DNA from: Actinomycetes bacterium
GTDB lineage: Bacteria > Actinomycetota > Acidimicrobiia > Acidimicrobiales > Palsa-688
DNA: 7,980 nucleotides
Direction: 5' to 3'
Assembly: GCA_021798075.1 (NCBI GenBank)
Contig: JAJZYO010000075.1
Coordinates: 1-7,980, forward strand
The notes under the pieces are model-generated. The model had not been told where the DNA came from. It ran no database searches and worked only from the letters and a program-made list of their open reading frames with translations. Both the position numbers and the translations under genes were made by a program. Shown one piece after another: positions 1 to 6,492 of this stretch; within the stretch, counting starts at the first letter, position 1; the number at the start of each line of letters is the position of its first letter.

Positions 1-541
1 CCAAGGGCTCGCCTTTTGGCGACCGGAGGAGAGCCGTCCCGTCGCGGCGCCCCTCGAGGGGGAGCCTGACGCCGTAGGTCAAGACGAGCGGCGCGCCGGG
101 GAGTACACGAGCCAGGACCCCTAGGCGCGATACCGTCTCTTTCGGGGCGACGAGCCAAGGGGCTAGGACGAGGTGCTCGGAACGCACCCATCCCGGGTAG
201 CCCACGGCGTCCTTGCGGCTTGGCTGCTTTGGCAGCCTCACCTCCGCCCAGCCGGCGCGCTCACCCACGACGACGACAGGCTCCCCGAGCAGAGCTTGGG
301 TTTCGAGGCGCCCTTGGAGGCCGAGACGATCGTCATGGGTCATGGCGGCGAGCCAGATTGCAAGGTCGGGCCGAGGTGCCAGCGCCGGGCTGTCCACGCG
401 ACGCACCGCCCCCGGCTCCGACCAGACGTTCGCCACCGGGACGGCCACGAGCGCCGTCGTGGCGTTCGAGGCGCTTGGGAACGAGCCCGCGCCAAGCGCA
501 GCCCTTGGGCCGCTTGTGCCAGCCGCAGAAGCGTCGGTCAC
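1..541 (-). CDS. ykfC: YkfC-type gamma-D-glutamyl-L-diamino acid endopeptidase (NlpC/P60), N-terminal part, cut by the left edge
   Basis: This frame stays open from a GTG at 541-539 to the left edge, about 180 codons. Residues 32-43 (VAVPVANVWSEP), a TQALLGE block at 81-87 and a GYPGWV block at 114-119 match, as I recall them, the first bacterial SH3 domain of YkfC/dipeptidyl-peptidase VI enzymes. Residues from about 140 look like the start of the second SH3 domain. The catalytic Cys-His NlpC/P60 domain would lie beyond the window. Enzymes of this family cut the bond between gamma-D-Glu and the diamino acid in free murein peptides with an unblocked L-Ala end. The GTG overlaps the TGA of the upstream serine hydrolase gene by four bases, so the two are probably translationally coupled. 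Residues 1-30 are rich in Ala, Ser and Gly and are not a convincing signal peptide; a later GTG at codon 32 (448-446) is an alternative start. A cytoplasmic location is inferred. Family confidence is high; the active site is not visible. Confidence 0.85.
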   Translation of the reverse strand, partial: MTDASAAGTSGPRAALGAGSFPSASNATTALVAVPVANVWSEPGAVRRVDSPALAPRPDLAIWLAAMTHDDRLGLQGRLETQALLGEPVVVVGERAGWAEVRLPKQPSRKDAVGYPGWVRSEHLVLAPWLVAPKETVSRLGVLARVLPGAPLVLTYGVRLPLEGRRDGTALLRSPKGEPL

Positions 542-1476
542 GGCCACCCAGGTCGCAGGGGCACCGGGCGGGGCCCCGGCCACCAATGCCGGAGCATCGC
601 CGCGCCAACTCGACCGAGCAGCTCCTCCCCCTCGGAGAGCGTGCTCATCGTCGTGTCGGCGAGGTCGTCGGCCATCACTGCATAGGCGAACTCAGATCCG
701 TCCGGGAGAGAGACGACGCCGACCTCCGCACGGCAGCCCGGGACCGAGCCCGTCTTGCTCGCTACGGCGGGCCACTCATCCGGCGCCTGTCCCGGCTCGG
801 CAAGGCCCAAGAAGGCCCTCGGGACCCCACTGTGGTACTGCTGGTGACCGAGCGTACTGAAGATGAGGTCCGATGAGCCCTCGTCGACCACCTTGCCGGC
901 CCGTACGGCGCTCACCAAGCGGAGCAGGGCGGCGGGCGTGGCGGTCGCGAAGCTCCCGGGGTCCTTGGTGAGCGGAGGCCTCACCCCTGCGACGAGCGGT
1001 GGCGGAGGGTAGGGGAGCTTGCGATGAAGGGTTATGTCGTCGAAACCAAGCCCGCGGACGACCCGGTTCACTGGATCGACGCCGCCCAAAAGGTCGATCA
1101 ACATGTTGGTGGCAGTGTTGTCGGAGATGACGACCATGAGCGTGCAGAGGTCGCCCACGGTTGGATCGAGGCCAGGCTGCATCACGGAGAGGACCCCGGA
1201 ACCCCCGGCCTGGTCGGCTGCCGACAGCGGCACCCGGCGACCGAGGTCCAGGCGCCCCAAGGCGACCTGGGCAAGCACCGCAGCGAAGATCGCGACCTTC
1301 ACCGTGCTGGCCGTGCGGAACGGGTCCTCGTCGTGCCAATGCACCTCCTCCGCCTGACACCTGCCCCTTCTTGGCGTGACCAGCCGGGCGGCGGCCCCAA
1401 GGCGCCCTGTGCAGTTCGAGTCCAGCCGGGCCAGCACCGCCTCCAAGGAGTGGAAAGGTTCCGACCCCACACCCAT
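538..1476 (-). CDS. Class A beta-lactamase-fold serine hydrolase (SxxK family), apparently cytoplasmic
   Basis: This is a 312-residue protein with the three landmark motifs of the serine beta-lactamase/transpeptidase fold: STVK at 57-60 (nucleophile Ser57, Lys60), SDN at 118-120 and KTGS at 241-244. The segment QYHSGVPRAF at 213-222 is typical of the 'Beta-lactamase2' group. Between SDN and KTG I see no ExxxN motif equivalent to the Glu166 loop of true class A beta-lactamases; a Pro-rich stretch (155-168) lies there instead. The N-terminus is polar with no hydrophobic helix, so no signal peptide is evident. The start is well fixed: an in-frame TAG lies four codons upstream of the ATG. It is the first gene of the leftward unit and overlaps the YkfC-like gene by four bases. 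Its position suggests action on cell-wall peptides or their derivatives, for example as a peptidase or carboxypeptidase. That role is inference, and antibiotic resistance is not supported. Confidence 0.85.
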   Translation of the reverse strand: MGVGSEPFHSLEAVLARLDSNCTGRLGAAARLVTPRRGRCQAEEVHWHDEDPFRTASTVKVAIFAAVLAQVALGRLDLGRRVPLSAADQAGGSGVLSVMQPGLDPTVGDLCTLMVVISDNTATNMLIDLLGGVDPVNRVVRGLGFDDITLHRKLPYPPPPLVAGVRPPLTKDPGSFATATPAALLRLVSAVRAGKVVDEGSSDLIFSTLGHQQYHSGVPRAFLGLAEPGQAPDEWPAVASKTGSVPGCRAEVGVVSLPDGSEFAYAVMADDLADTTMSTLSEGEELLGRVGAAMLRHWWPGPRPVPLRPGWP

Positions 1477-1597
1477 GACGGTAACCTAGCCACATCCGTG
1501 CCCCCGTGGAGCGATGCTTGCCGGCCAGCCCGCCTGGACCTCACCTGCCCCCCGAGACCGGGCCGTTGCGCGAAAGGGGCCTCGCCATGATCTCGCC
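1477..1597. promoter_or_regulatory. Divergent intergenic region between the hydrolase and epimerase units
   Basis: This 121-base gap must hold the start signals of both units. The sequence TAACCTA at 1482-1488 contains TAACCT reading right (1482-1487) and TAGGTT reading left (1488-1483), so one site could serve as -10 for both directions. If the rightward one is used, the epimerase mRNA would carry a leader of roughly 100 bases. That leader holds a purine-rich GAAAGGGG at 1572-1579 and a four-codon reading frame at 1587-1601. No clear operator palindrome is visible. The overlapping -10 boxes are seen in the sequence; their use is inferred. Confidence 0.4.
1483..1488 (-). promoter_or_regulatory. 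Possible -10 element for a leaderless transcript of the serine hydrolase gene
   Basis: On the minus strand TAGGTT sits at -12 to -7 relative to the A of the ATG at 1476, followed by ACCGTC and then ATG. TANNNT at this spacing is the arrangement seen for leaderless genes in actinobacteria. No Shine-Dalgarno sequence precedes the ATG, which fits. No strong -35 match is seen about 17 bases further up. The motif is short, so the call is tentative. Confidence 0.4.
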
Positions 1598-1601
1598 ATG
1601 A
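1587..1601 (+). other. Possible four-codon leader ORF overlapping the epimerase start
   Basis: ATG ATC TCG CCA TGA (Met-Ile-Ser-Pro-stop) begins 7 bases after the Shine-Dalgarno-like GAAAGGGG (1572-1579). Its TGA overlaps the epimerase ATG in an ATGA arrangement. The epimerase ATG itself has no well-spaced ribosome binding site. Ribosomes could therefore load at the mini-ORF and re-initiate at the epimerase. So short a frame could easily arise by chance. Confidence 0.25.
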
Positions 1602-2686
1602 GCTCCGGCCTCACGCTCACGGGGATCTACTGCAGCCACGGACGCCGGCCGCTTCGAGCGCCCTTTAGGACGGCGTTGCGCGAGGTGCTCGACCTCGACG
1701 TGGTCCGCGTCGAGGTCGCCTGGTCGGACGGCTCTCGGACGGCGGCGGAAGTGAGCCCGGTCGCCCCGGTCACCGGGGAGACCATCGGTTCGGTCGTGGC
1801 AGCCCTAACCGGCCCACTGGCCGACGCCGTGAAAGGCGTACCCCTCGCCGACCATGAGGATCTGTTGCGGCGCCTCCGACGTGCGCTCCCAGGCAACACC
1901 ACGGCCAAATGTGCGCTTGACCTTGCCGTTCACGAGGCGCTCGGCAACCTCGTGGCGCGAGCCGTCAGCCAAAACGGCGTGGGCGCCCCGTCGCTCGCAG
2001 GTATTGCGACCTACCTCGGGACCAGCCTGCGACCGGTCCGCTCCGACATGACCATAAGCCTCGACAAGCCTGGGACAATGGCTACCGAAGCCTTGGCGCG
2101 GACCGCCGAGGGCTTCGACGTCCTGAAGCTGAAGCTTGGTGGCGGGGGCCCCGCCCTCGAGGTCGAGCGCGTCGCATCGGTCGCCCGCGCCGTAGGGCCC
2201 GCAGTGACGCTCCGCCTAGACGCCAACCAGGCATGGACCCCCAAAGAAGCGCTCGCCGTGCTCGACGGGCTCGAGAAAGCCGGGGTGCGCCCGGAGCTCC
2301 TAGAACAACCCGTGCCCGCACACGACATGGCCGGGATGGCAACCGTCGCCAGGCACGGCTCCGTGCCTGTCCTGGCGGACGAAGCAGTCCACTCGGCAGC
2401 AGACGTGGTGTCGGTTGCCGAGGCGGGCGCAGCCGACCTTGTCAACGTCAAGCTGGCCAAGTGTGGTGGCCTCCGGGCCGCGCGCGACGTCATAGCCGTT
2501 GCCAACGCCTGCCACCTTGGGGTGGTCGTGGGTTGCATGCTGGAGCCAGCCAGTGCCCTGCGCGCCGGGGCCCTTTTGGCCATGACCCTCCCCGTGAGCT
2601 CGGCCCACGACTTGGACGCACTCTGGTGGGTCGAGGGCGAGGACGCGGCCAACCTGGTCCCGCCGATGGTCGCAGTCGCGCCCTAA
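1598..2686 (+). CDS. ykfB: L-Ala-D/L-Glu (dipeptide) epimerase, enolase superfamily
   Basis: This 362-residue protein has the mandelate racemase/muconate lactonizing layout: an N-terminal capping domain (about 1-120) and a (beta/alpha)7-beta barrel. Visible catalytic features are the KLK motif with Lys177 and Lys179 (acid/base), magnesium ligands Asp208 (DANQAW), Glu236 (LEQP) and Asp261 (ADEA), the opposite-face Lys285 in KLAKCGG, and a DLD motif at 338-340. In characterised Ala-Glu epimerases a DxD motif there binds the substrate amino group. PFRTALR at 22-28 matches the Bacillus enzyme's PFKTALR, whose Arg contacts the Glu side chain. It would convert L-Ala-D-Glu from murein into L-Ala-L-Glu in the cytoplasm. 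I chose ATG 1598, which gives the usual family length and overlaps a leader ORF. ATG 1514 would add 28 residues with no family resemblance. The usual ADES is ADEA here, a small deviation. Confidence 0.92.
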   Translation: MSSGLTLTGIYCSHGRRPLRAPFRTALREVLDLDVVRVEVAWSDGSRTAAEVSPVAPVTGETIGSVVAALTGPLADAVKGVPLADHEDLLRRLRRALPGNTTAKCALDLAVHEALGNLVARAVSQNGVGAPSLAGIATYLGTSLRPVRSDMTISLDKPGTMATEALARTAEGFDVLKLKLGGGGPALEVERVASVARAVGPAVTLRLDANQAWTPKEALAVLDGLEKAGVRPELLEQPVPAHDMAGMATVARHGSVPVLADEAVHSAADVVSVAEAGAADLVNVKLAKCGGLRAARDVIAVANACHLGVVVGCMLEPASALRAGALLAMTLPVSSAHDLDALWWVEGEDAANLVPPMVAVAP

Positions 2687-2774
2687 CCGCCGCGACAGGT
2701 GCGGGCCGCCGTAAGTGGCTAACATCGCGTGCGCGGGCTAAGTAGAATCTTTTCAGCGAAGAGAGGGGTCGCTA
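2687..2774 (+). promoter_or_regulatory. Promoter region of the peptide importer operon
   Basis: A good sigma-70-like -10, TAGAAT, lies at 2743-2748. CTAACA at 2719-2724 is a 4/6 match to the -35 consensus with an 18-base spacer. The predicted transcript would start about 20 bases before the importer's first gene. A GGCTAA direct repeat (2717-2722 and 2736-2741) lies between or next to these boxes and could be a regulator site, but it is short. No hairpin followed by a T-run is present, so transcription from the epimerase gene may read through. Confidence 0.5.
2761..2768 (+). promoter_or_regulatory. Ribosome binding site of the solute-binding protein gene
   Basis: GAGAGGGG ends 6 bases before the ATG at 2775, a normal Shine-Dalgarno spacing. 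It is the strongest ribosome binding site in the window, which fits the high expression expected of a binding protein relative to its transporter subunits. Confidence 0.6.
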
Positions 2775-4526
2775 ATGAAACGCAATAAGGTAGCCATAGC
2801 CGCAGCCGCTGCTTTGGCGTGCTGCGCATCGGGCTTGGTCGCGCCCACAGAGAGCGCGTCCGCCAGTTCCGCGATTTTCACCAGCATCGACGAGACTCAC
2901 CCAATCACCCTCGGGGCTCCCATGAACCCCTACAATACCAAGGGCAACTCCTTCGACAGCTACGACCAGATGGAGCTCGGGTACAACCAGTACAACGGCG
3001 CCCACCCCGACGCCATGTTCCCGGCCCTCGCTGCGACCTGGAAGACCGTGCGTGGCGGCCTGGACGTCTACCTCCAGGCCAAGGCGGACTGGTCCGATGG
3101 CGAGCCTGTCACCTCGAGCGATGTCAAGACCTCGGTCGCCAACTCCTTCATCGTGGGCACCCAGGCTTCCAACCTGGCCGGCGTCACGGTGCTCGGGCCG
3201 AAGGAGATCCGCTTCAACGAGGAGCCCGGGACCCATAACTCGCTCTTCGCGGCCCAGGTGCTGGAGACAATCATCGTGCCCAATTCGGAGTACGGCGCCT
3301 TGTTGCCCTCCGATATTTGGTCGGTGATCTCCGCGTCCGAGGGCAAGGGGGGAGCAGCCCAAAAAGCCAAAGCGACGCTCACCAAGCTCGCTCCGACGGT
3401 CGAAGACTACGCGCCAAAGACCGACATATCTGCAGGGCCCTTCTACATCGCTCGCCTCAACGCGGGCGAGGCCTTGCTCGTGAAAAACAAGTACTTCTTC
3501 GACGCCTCGAAGATCTCGCCAGAGGAGGTCGTGCTCCGCAACTACACCGGCAACGAGGAGATCTGGAACTACATGGAGGCCGGGCAGCTCGACTTCGCAC
3601 CGTACACTTCCATGCCGAGCAACGTTCTCCACGACGTCCTGAGGGCCGGCAACAAGGAACTTGTCGCACCGTCGTTCGTGGCCGTCGCCCTCGCCTTCGA
3701 TGAGGCCAGGTACCCCTATGGGATAGCCGCGGTGCGCAAGGCGCTCGCTTACCTGCTAAACCGGCCAGCGATCACCAAGGTCGGCGAGCCGGTGAGCGGT
3801 GCTCCGGCCAAGTGGCAAACGGGGCTCATCGACTCGGTCTCCGCCCAGTGGCTCCCAAGCTCGGAGCTCTCCAAGTTCAACCGTTACAACTACGACCCGG
3901 CCAAGGCCACGTCTCTCCTGAAGGCCGTTGGCTTCACTGAACGTTCCGGCCAGTGGCACATGCCAAACGGCAAGGCCTGGAAGATTACCCTGGCCACGCC
4001 GAGCGGCTTTTCGGACTGGGACGCAGCAGCCGTTTACATGTCCCACGAGCTCAGCGCTTTCGGCATCCCCACGTCGGTTTCGACGGCACCCGACTACGCC
4101 ACCTACCTGACCAACATCGCGAACGGCGACTACGCGACAGCGTTTTGGCTCAACGCCCTCGGGCCCGCTGTGTACAACGCCTACGCCCGCGTTTGGGGCA
4201 ACAACGTCACGTCGAAAGGCAACGAACTGACCACGAAGGGGAGCTTCCTCCACACCCCGGCCACCTTCAAGACCGACGGTTACGGCACGGTCGCCCTGAA
4301 CACGCTGACCGAGGGCCTGGAGGACAAGACGACTGCGCAGGCCAGGCCCGTGGTCGCGAAACTGGCCGCCGCTTATAACCAGGAACTGCCGATGATCACG
4401 ATCTGGGACTATGTGCTCGTGGAGTTCGTCACCGACAAGCACTTCACGGACTGGCCGAGCAGCCCAGGGCTTCTCAACAACCCGCCCGGCCTTTGGATGT
4501 GGAACGGGTACGTACATGCGAAATGA
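2775..4526 (+). CDS. Peptide ABC transporter substrate-binding protein (SBP_bac_5 / DppA-OppA family)
   Basis: This 583-residue exported protein has a signal peptide: MKRNK, a hydrophobic Ala-rich core (6-23), and an ASA site near residue 30 suitable for signal peptidase I. Cys16 and Cys17 lie in ALACC, but the -3 residue is Ala rather than Leu, so lipoprotein processing is uncertain. Family hallmarks are FPALAATWK followed by ADWSDGEPVTSSDV (about 77-118), AGPFYIARL near 219-227 and a YNYDPAKATSLLKAVGF segment in the second lobe, as in peptide-binding proteins. Length is typical of the family. It would capture peptides outside the membrane and hand them to the permeases. Next to a murein-peptide epimerase and endopeptidase, a murein tripeptide or dipeptide ligand is likely, but specificity cannot be read from sequence. 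It starts the importer operon behind its own promoter, and its TGA overlaps the next ATG. Confidence 0.92.
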   Translation: MKRNKVAIAAAAALACCASGLVAPTESASASSAIFTSIDETHPITLGAPMNPYNTKGNSFDSYDQMELGYNQYNGAHPDAMFPALAATWKTVRGGLDVYLQAKADWSDGEPVTSSDVKTSVANSFIVGTQASNLAGVTVLGPKEIRFNEEPGTHNSLFAAQVLETIIVPNSEYGALLPSDIWSVISASEGKGGAAQKAKATLTKLAPTVEDYAPKTDISAGPFYIARLNAGEALLVKNKYFFDASKISPEEVVLRNYTGNEEIWNYMEAGQLDFAPYTSMPSNVLHDVLRAGNKELVAPSFVAVALAFDEARYPYGIAAVRKALAYLLNRPAITKVGEPVSGAPAKWQTGLIDSVSAQWLPSSELSKFNRYNYDPAKATSLLKAVGFTERSGQWHMPNGKAWKITLATPSGFSDWDAAAVYMSHELSAFGIPTSVSTAPDYATYLTNIANGDYATAFWLNALGPAVYNAYARVWGNNVTSKGNELTTKGSFLHTPATFKTDGYGTVALNTLTEGLEDKTTAQARPVVAKLAAAYNQELPMITIWDYVLVEFVTDKHFTDWPSSPGLLNNPPGLWMWNGYVHAK

Positions 4527-5578
4527 GCCCTGACAGCCCGCCCTCTGTCAAAGTCACGACAGGTTCCGGGAAGGCCCGCTGGGCGCGGCTGGGCCGCCGG
4601 CTAGGCGCCCGTGTCCTAACGGGGGTGGTGATGGTGCTCGCCGTCGCCACCCTCACTTTTTTCCTGGTCCACTCCATGCCAGGGAACCCCATCCAGACCG
4701 AGTACCAGACCCTGATCGCTCGGGGGGTGAGCCCGTCTCTGGCCGCCCAGCAGGTGGCCGGCATGTACGGCTTCGTCTCCAGCAAGCCCCTCATCGACCA
4801 GTACGGCCAGTACATGTGGCACCTCCTCCAGTTCAATTTGGGCAAGTCCATCACGGCTTCGGGTGAGCCGGTGGTGCACCTTGTGCTATCTGCTGCGCCC
4901 TGGACGATCATTCCGGTCCTCTCCGGCCTCATCGTGTCGTTCCTGCTCGGTGTGTCCCTCGGGGCGGTTGCCGCCGTGCGCCGGACCAACCGCCTCGGCA
5001 AGGTCCTCTCCGTCTCGGGCTCGCTTTTTCACGGCGTGCCCCAGTTCGTCTGGGCAGTCATGCTTGCCTACCTCTTTACGACGCTCCTGCCGATCTTCCC
5101 ATTCGGCTCGCCCTATAACATCTTGGACACGCCCGGCTGGAACGGCCCGTTCATCCTCTCGCTCGTCTACAGCGCCATCCTGCCCGTGCTCGCGTACGCG
5201 CTTTCCTCTTACGGGGGCTGGCTGCTCACCATGCGCTCCTCCGTGGTCACCGTCTTGGGCGACGACTTCGTCCTCGCAGCAGAACTTCGAGGGCTGCGAC
5301 CGCTCACCCAGCTCCGCTACGTAGCCCGGAATGCCTTCCTGCCCCTCTTCACGACCCTGCTCCTGTCGGTCGGCTTCATGTTCGGGGGTTCCATTTTTAT
5401 CGAGGAGGTCTTCGACTACCCAGGCCTCGGGTACCAGCTCGTGAATGCCGTCAATGCCCGCGACTACCCCCTCATGAGCGGCGACTTCCTGTTCATCACG
5501 GTGGCCGTGATCGCCGCCAACATACTGGCCGATTTTTTGTACACGTTTATCGACCCCAGGGTGCGGAAGGCGGCCTGA
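4523..5578 (+). CDS. dppB: Peptide ABC transporter permease, DppB/OppB type
   Basis: This is a 351-residue integral membrane protein with about six membrane helices (roughly 31-50, 127-150, 172-192, 212-235, 272-297 and 322-344). After the first helix it carries the MPGNP motif and the long external loop typical of DppB/OppB, ending in NLGKS. The cytoplasmic EAA coupling loop (about 252-275, beginning AAELRGL) contacts the ATPases. The C-terminal YPGLGYQLVNAVNARDYPL block and DPRVR end are characteristic of the family. With the second permease it forms the translocation channel. The ATG overlaps the TGA of the binding protein gene (ATGA at 4523-4526). An in-frame ATG at 4493 would add ten residues but lies inside the upstream gene, so the coupled start is preferred. 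Confidence 0.93.
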   Translation: MSPDSPPSVKVTTGSGKARWARLGRRLGARVLTGVVMVLAVATLTFFLVHSMPGNPIQTEYQTLIARGVSPSLAAQQVAGMYGFVSSKPLIDQYGQYMWHLLQFNLGKSITASGEPVVHLVLSAAPWTIIPVLSGLIVSFLLGVSLGAVAAVRRTNRLGKVLSVSGSLFHGVPQFVWAVMLAYLFTTLLPIFPFGSPYNILDTPGWNGPFILSLVYSAILPVLAYALSSYGGWLLTMRSSVVTVLGDDFVLAAELRGLRPLTQLRYVARNAFLPLFTTLLLSVGFMFGGSIFIEEVFDYPGLGYQLVNAVNARDYPLMSGDFLFITVAVIAANILADFLYTFIDPRVRKAA

Positions 5579-6492
5579 TGGCGGTCACGGTGATAGAGCC
5601 CGGCTTGGGAGCGACGGGCACCCGCCGGCCCCGGCCACCCGGGCACTGGCAAGCAGCACGGCGGGCGCTCTTGCGAGAGCCCCGCAGGGTCGTGGGCGCG
5701 GCCATTGTCGTGATCTTCGTGGTGCTCGCCGTGGTCGGCCCGTTCCTCTACCCCCGCCACCTCGCAGCCAATGCCAACTCCATCTACGCCCCCCCGAGCC
5801 TGGTCCACCCCCTTGGGACCGACTTCGAGGGCACGGACGTACTTTCCCTCATGGTGACCGGTGCTCGCTACGTCCTCGTATCGGGCGCCGTCGCCGGCGC
5901 CATCGCCGTCGTGCTCGGCGCACTCGTGGGCCTGTTGGCCGGCTACCTCGCGGGGGCCGTCGATTGGTCGCTCTCCCGCATAACCGACTTCGCGCTGACG
6001 ATACCGCAGTACCCACTCCTGGTAGTGCTGGCCGCTGTGGTGCGCTTCACCTCGCCGGTCCTGATCGGGGTGCTCCTAGGCGTCACGAGCTGGCCCGGGC
6101 TCGCCCGGGCGGTCCGGAGCCAGGCCTTTTCCCTGAGAGAGCGGCCGTATATCGAGGCGAGCCGCTCCCTCGGTCTATCGACCCGCCACGTGATCGTGAG
6201 GGAGATGCTCCCCAACATCGCGCCCTACGTAGCGATGAACCTGCTTGTCTCGATGATCGGGGCTATTTACGCCGAGACAGGCCTATTTTTCTTGGGCATC
6301 CTCCCCACCAGCAACGTCAACAACTGGGGCGCCATGCTCAACCAGGCCGTGTTCTCGGCCGGAGCGATCGGTAGCCCTCAAGCGATCAGCTACCTCCTTT
6401 CACCGCTCGTTGCCATATTGCTATTGACGCTTGGGATCGTGTTCGTGCTCGACGCGGTCGACGAGTTTTTCAACCCCAGGTTGCGCGGGTGA
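5578..6492 (+). CDS. dppC: Peptide ABC transporter permease, DppC/OppC type
   Basis: This 304-residue membrane protein is the partner of the DppB-type permease. It has a cytoplasmic N-terminal tail, a first helix at about 38-57, and then the LGTDFEGTDVLS block (79-90), the DppC/OppC counterpart of LGTDxxGRD; here Thr replaces the usual Arg. The EAA coupling loop is YIEASRSLGLS with following residues (about 191-214). ETGLFFLGI and NNWGAML near 235-255 and the FFNPRLRG end are family signatures. Its ATG shares one base with the TGA of the previous gene (TGATG). GGAAGG at 5565-5570 gives a well-spaced Shine-Dalgarno sequence. Confidence 0.93.
   Translation: MAVTVIEPGLGATGTRRPRPPGHWQAARRALLREPRRVVGAAIVVIFVVLAVVGPFLYPRHLAANANSIYAPPSLVHPLGTDFEGTDVLSLMVTGARYVLVSGAVAGAIAVVLGALVGLLAGYLAGAVDWSLSRITDFALTIPQYPLLVVLAAVVRFTSPVLIGVLLGVTSWPGLARAVRSQAFSLRERPYIEASRSLGLSTRHVIVREMLPNIAPYVAMNLLVSMIGAIYAETGLFFLGILPTSNVNNWGAMLNQAVFSAGAIGSPQAISYLLSPLVAILLLTLGIVFVLDAVDEFFNPRLRG

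Noticed and set aside
213..876. Several plus-strand frames of 170-218 codons at the left edge
   Set aside because: They overlap each other and lie opposite the YkfC-like gene and the 3' end of the hydrolase. They are Arg/Pro-rich shadow translations.
538..1476. Antibiotic-resistance beta-lactamase
   Set aside because: No signal peptide and no Glu166-type ExxxN motif; the neighbours concern murein peptides. Only the fold is shared.
1024..1590. A 188-codon plus-strand frame opposite the serine hydrolase
   Set aside because: It lies antisense to the STVK and SDN regions of a clear gene and has no family resemblance.
1514..1597. ATG at 1514 as the start of the epimerase
   Set aside because: It adds 28 residues without family similarity, and its GGAG lies only 2 bases before the ATG, too close for a working ribosome binding site.
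2687..2710. Terminator after the epimerase gene
   Set aside because: Only a 4-base CCGC/GCGG pairing is possible and there is no T-run.
2772..3632. A 286-codon minus-strand open frame opposite the binding protein gene
   Set aside because: It mirrors the codon structure of the well-supported plus-strand gene, has no recognisable domain, and is typical of long antisense frames in GC-rich DNA.
3756..4517. A 253-codon minus-strand open frame opposite the binding protein gene
   Set aside because: Low-complexity composition, no domain, and full overlap with conserved coding sequence on the other strand.
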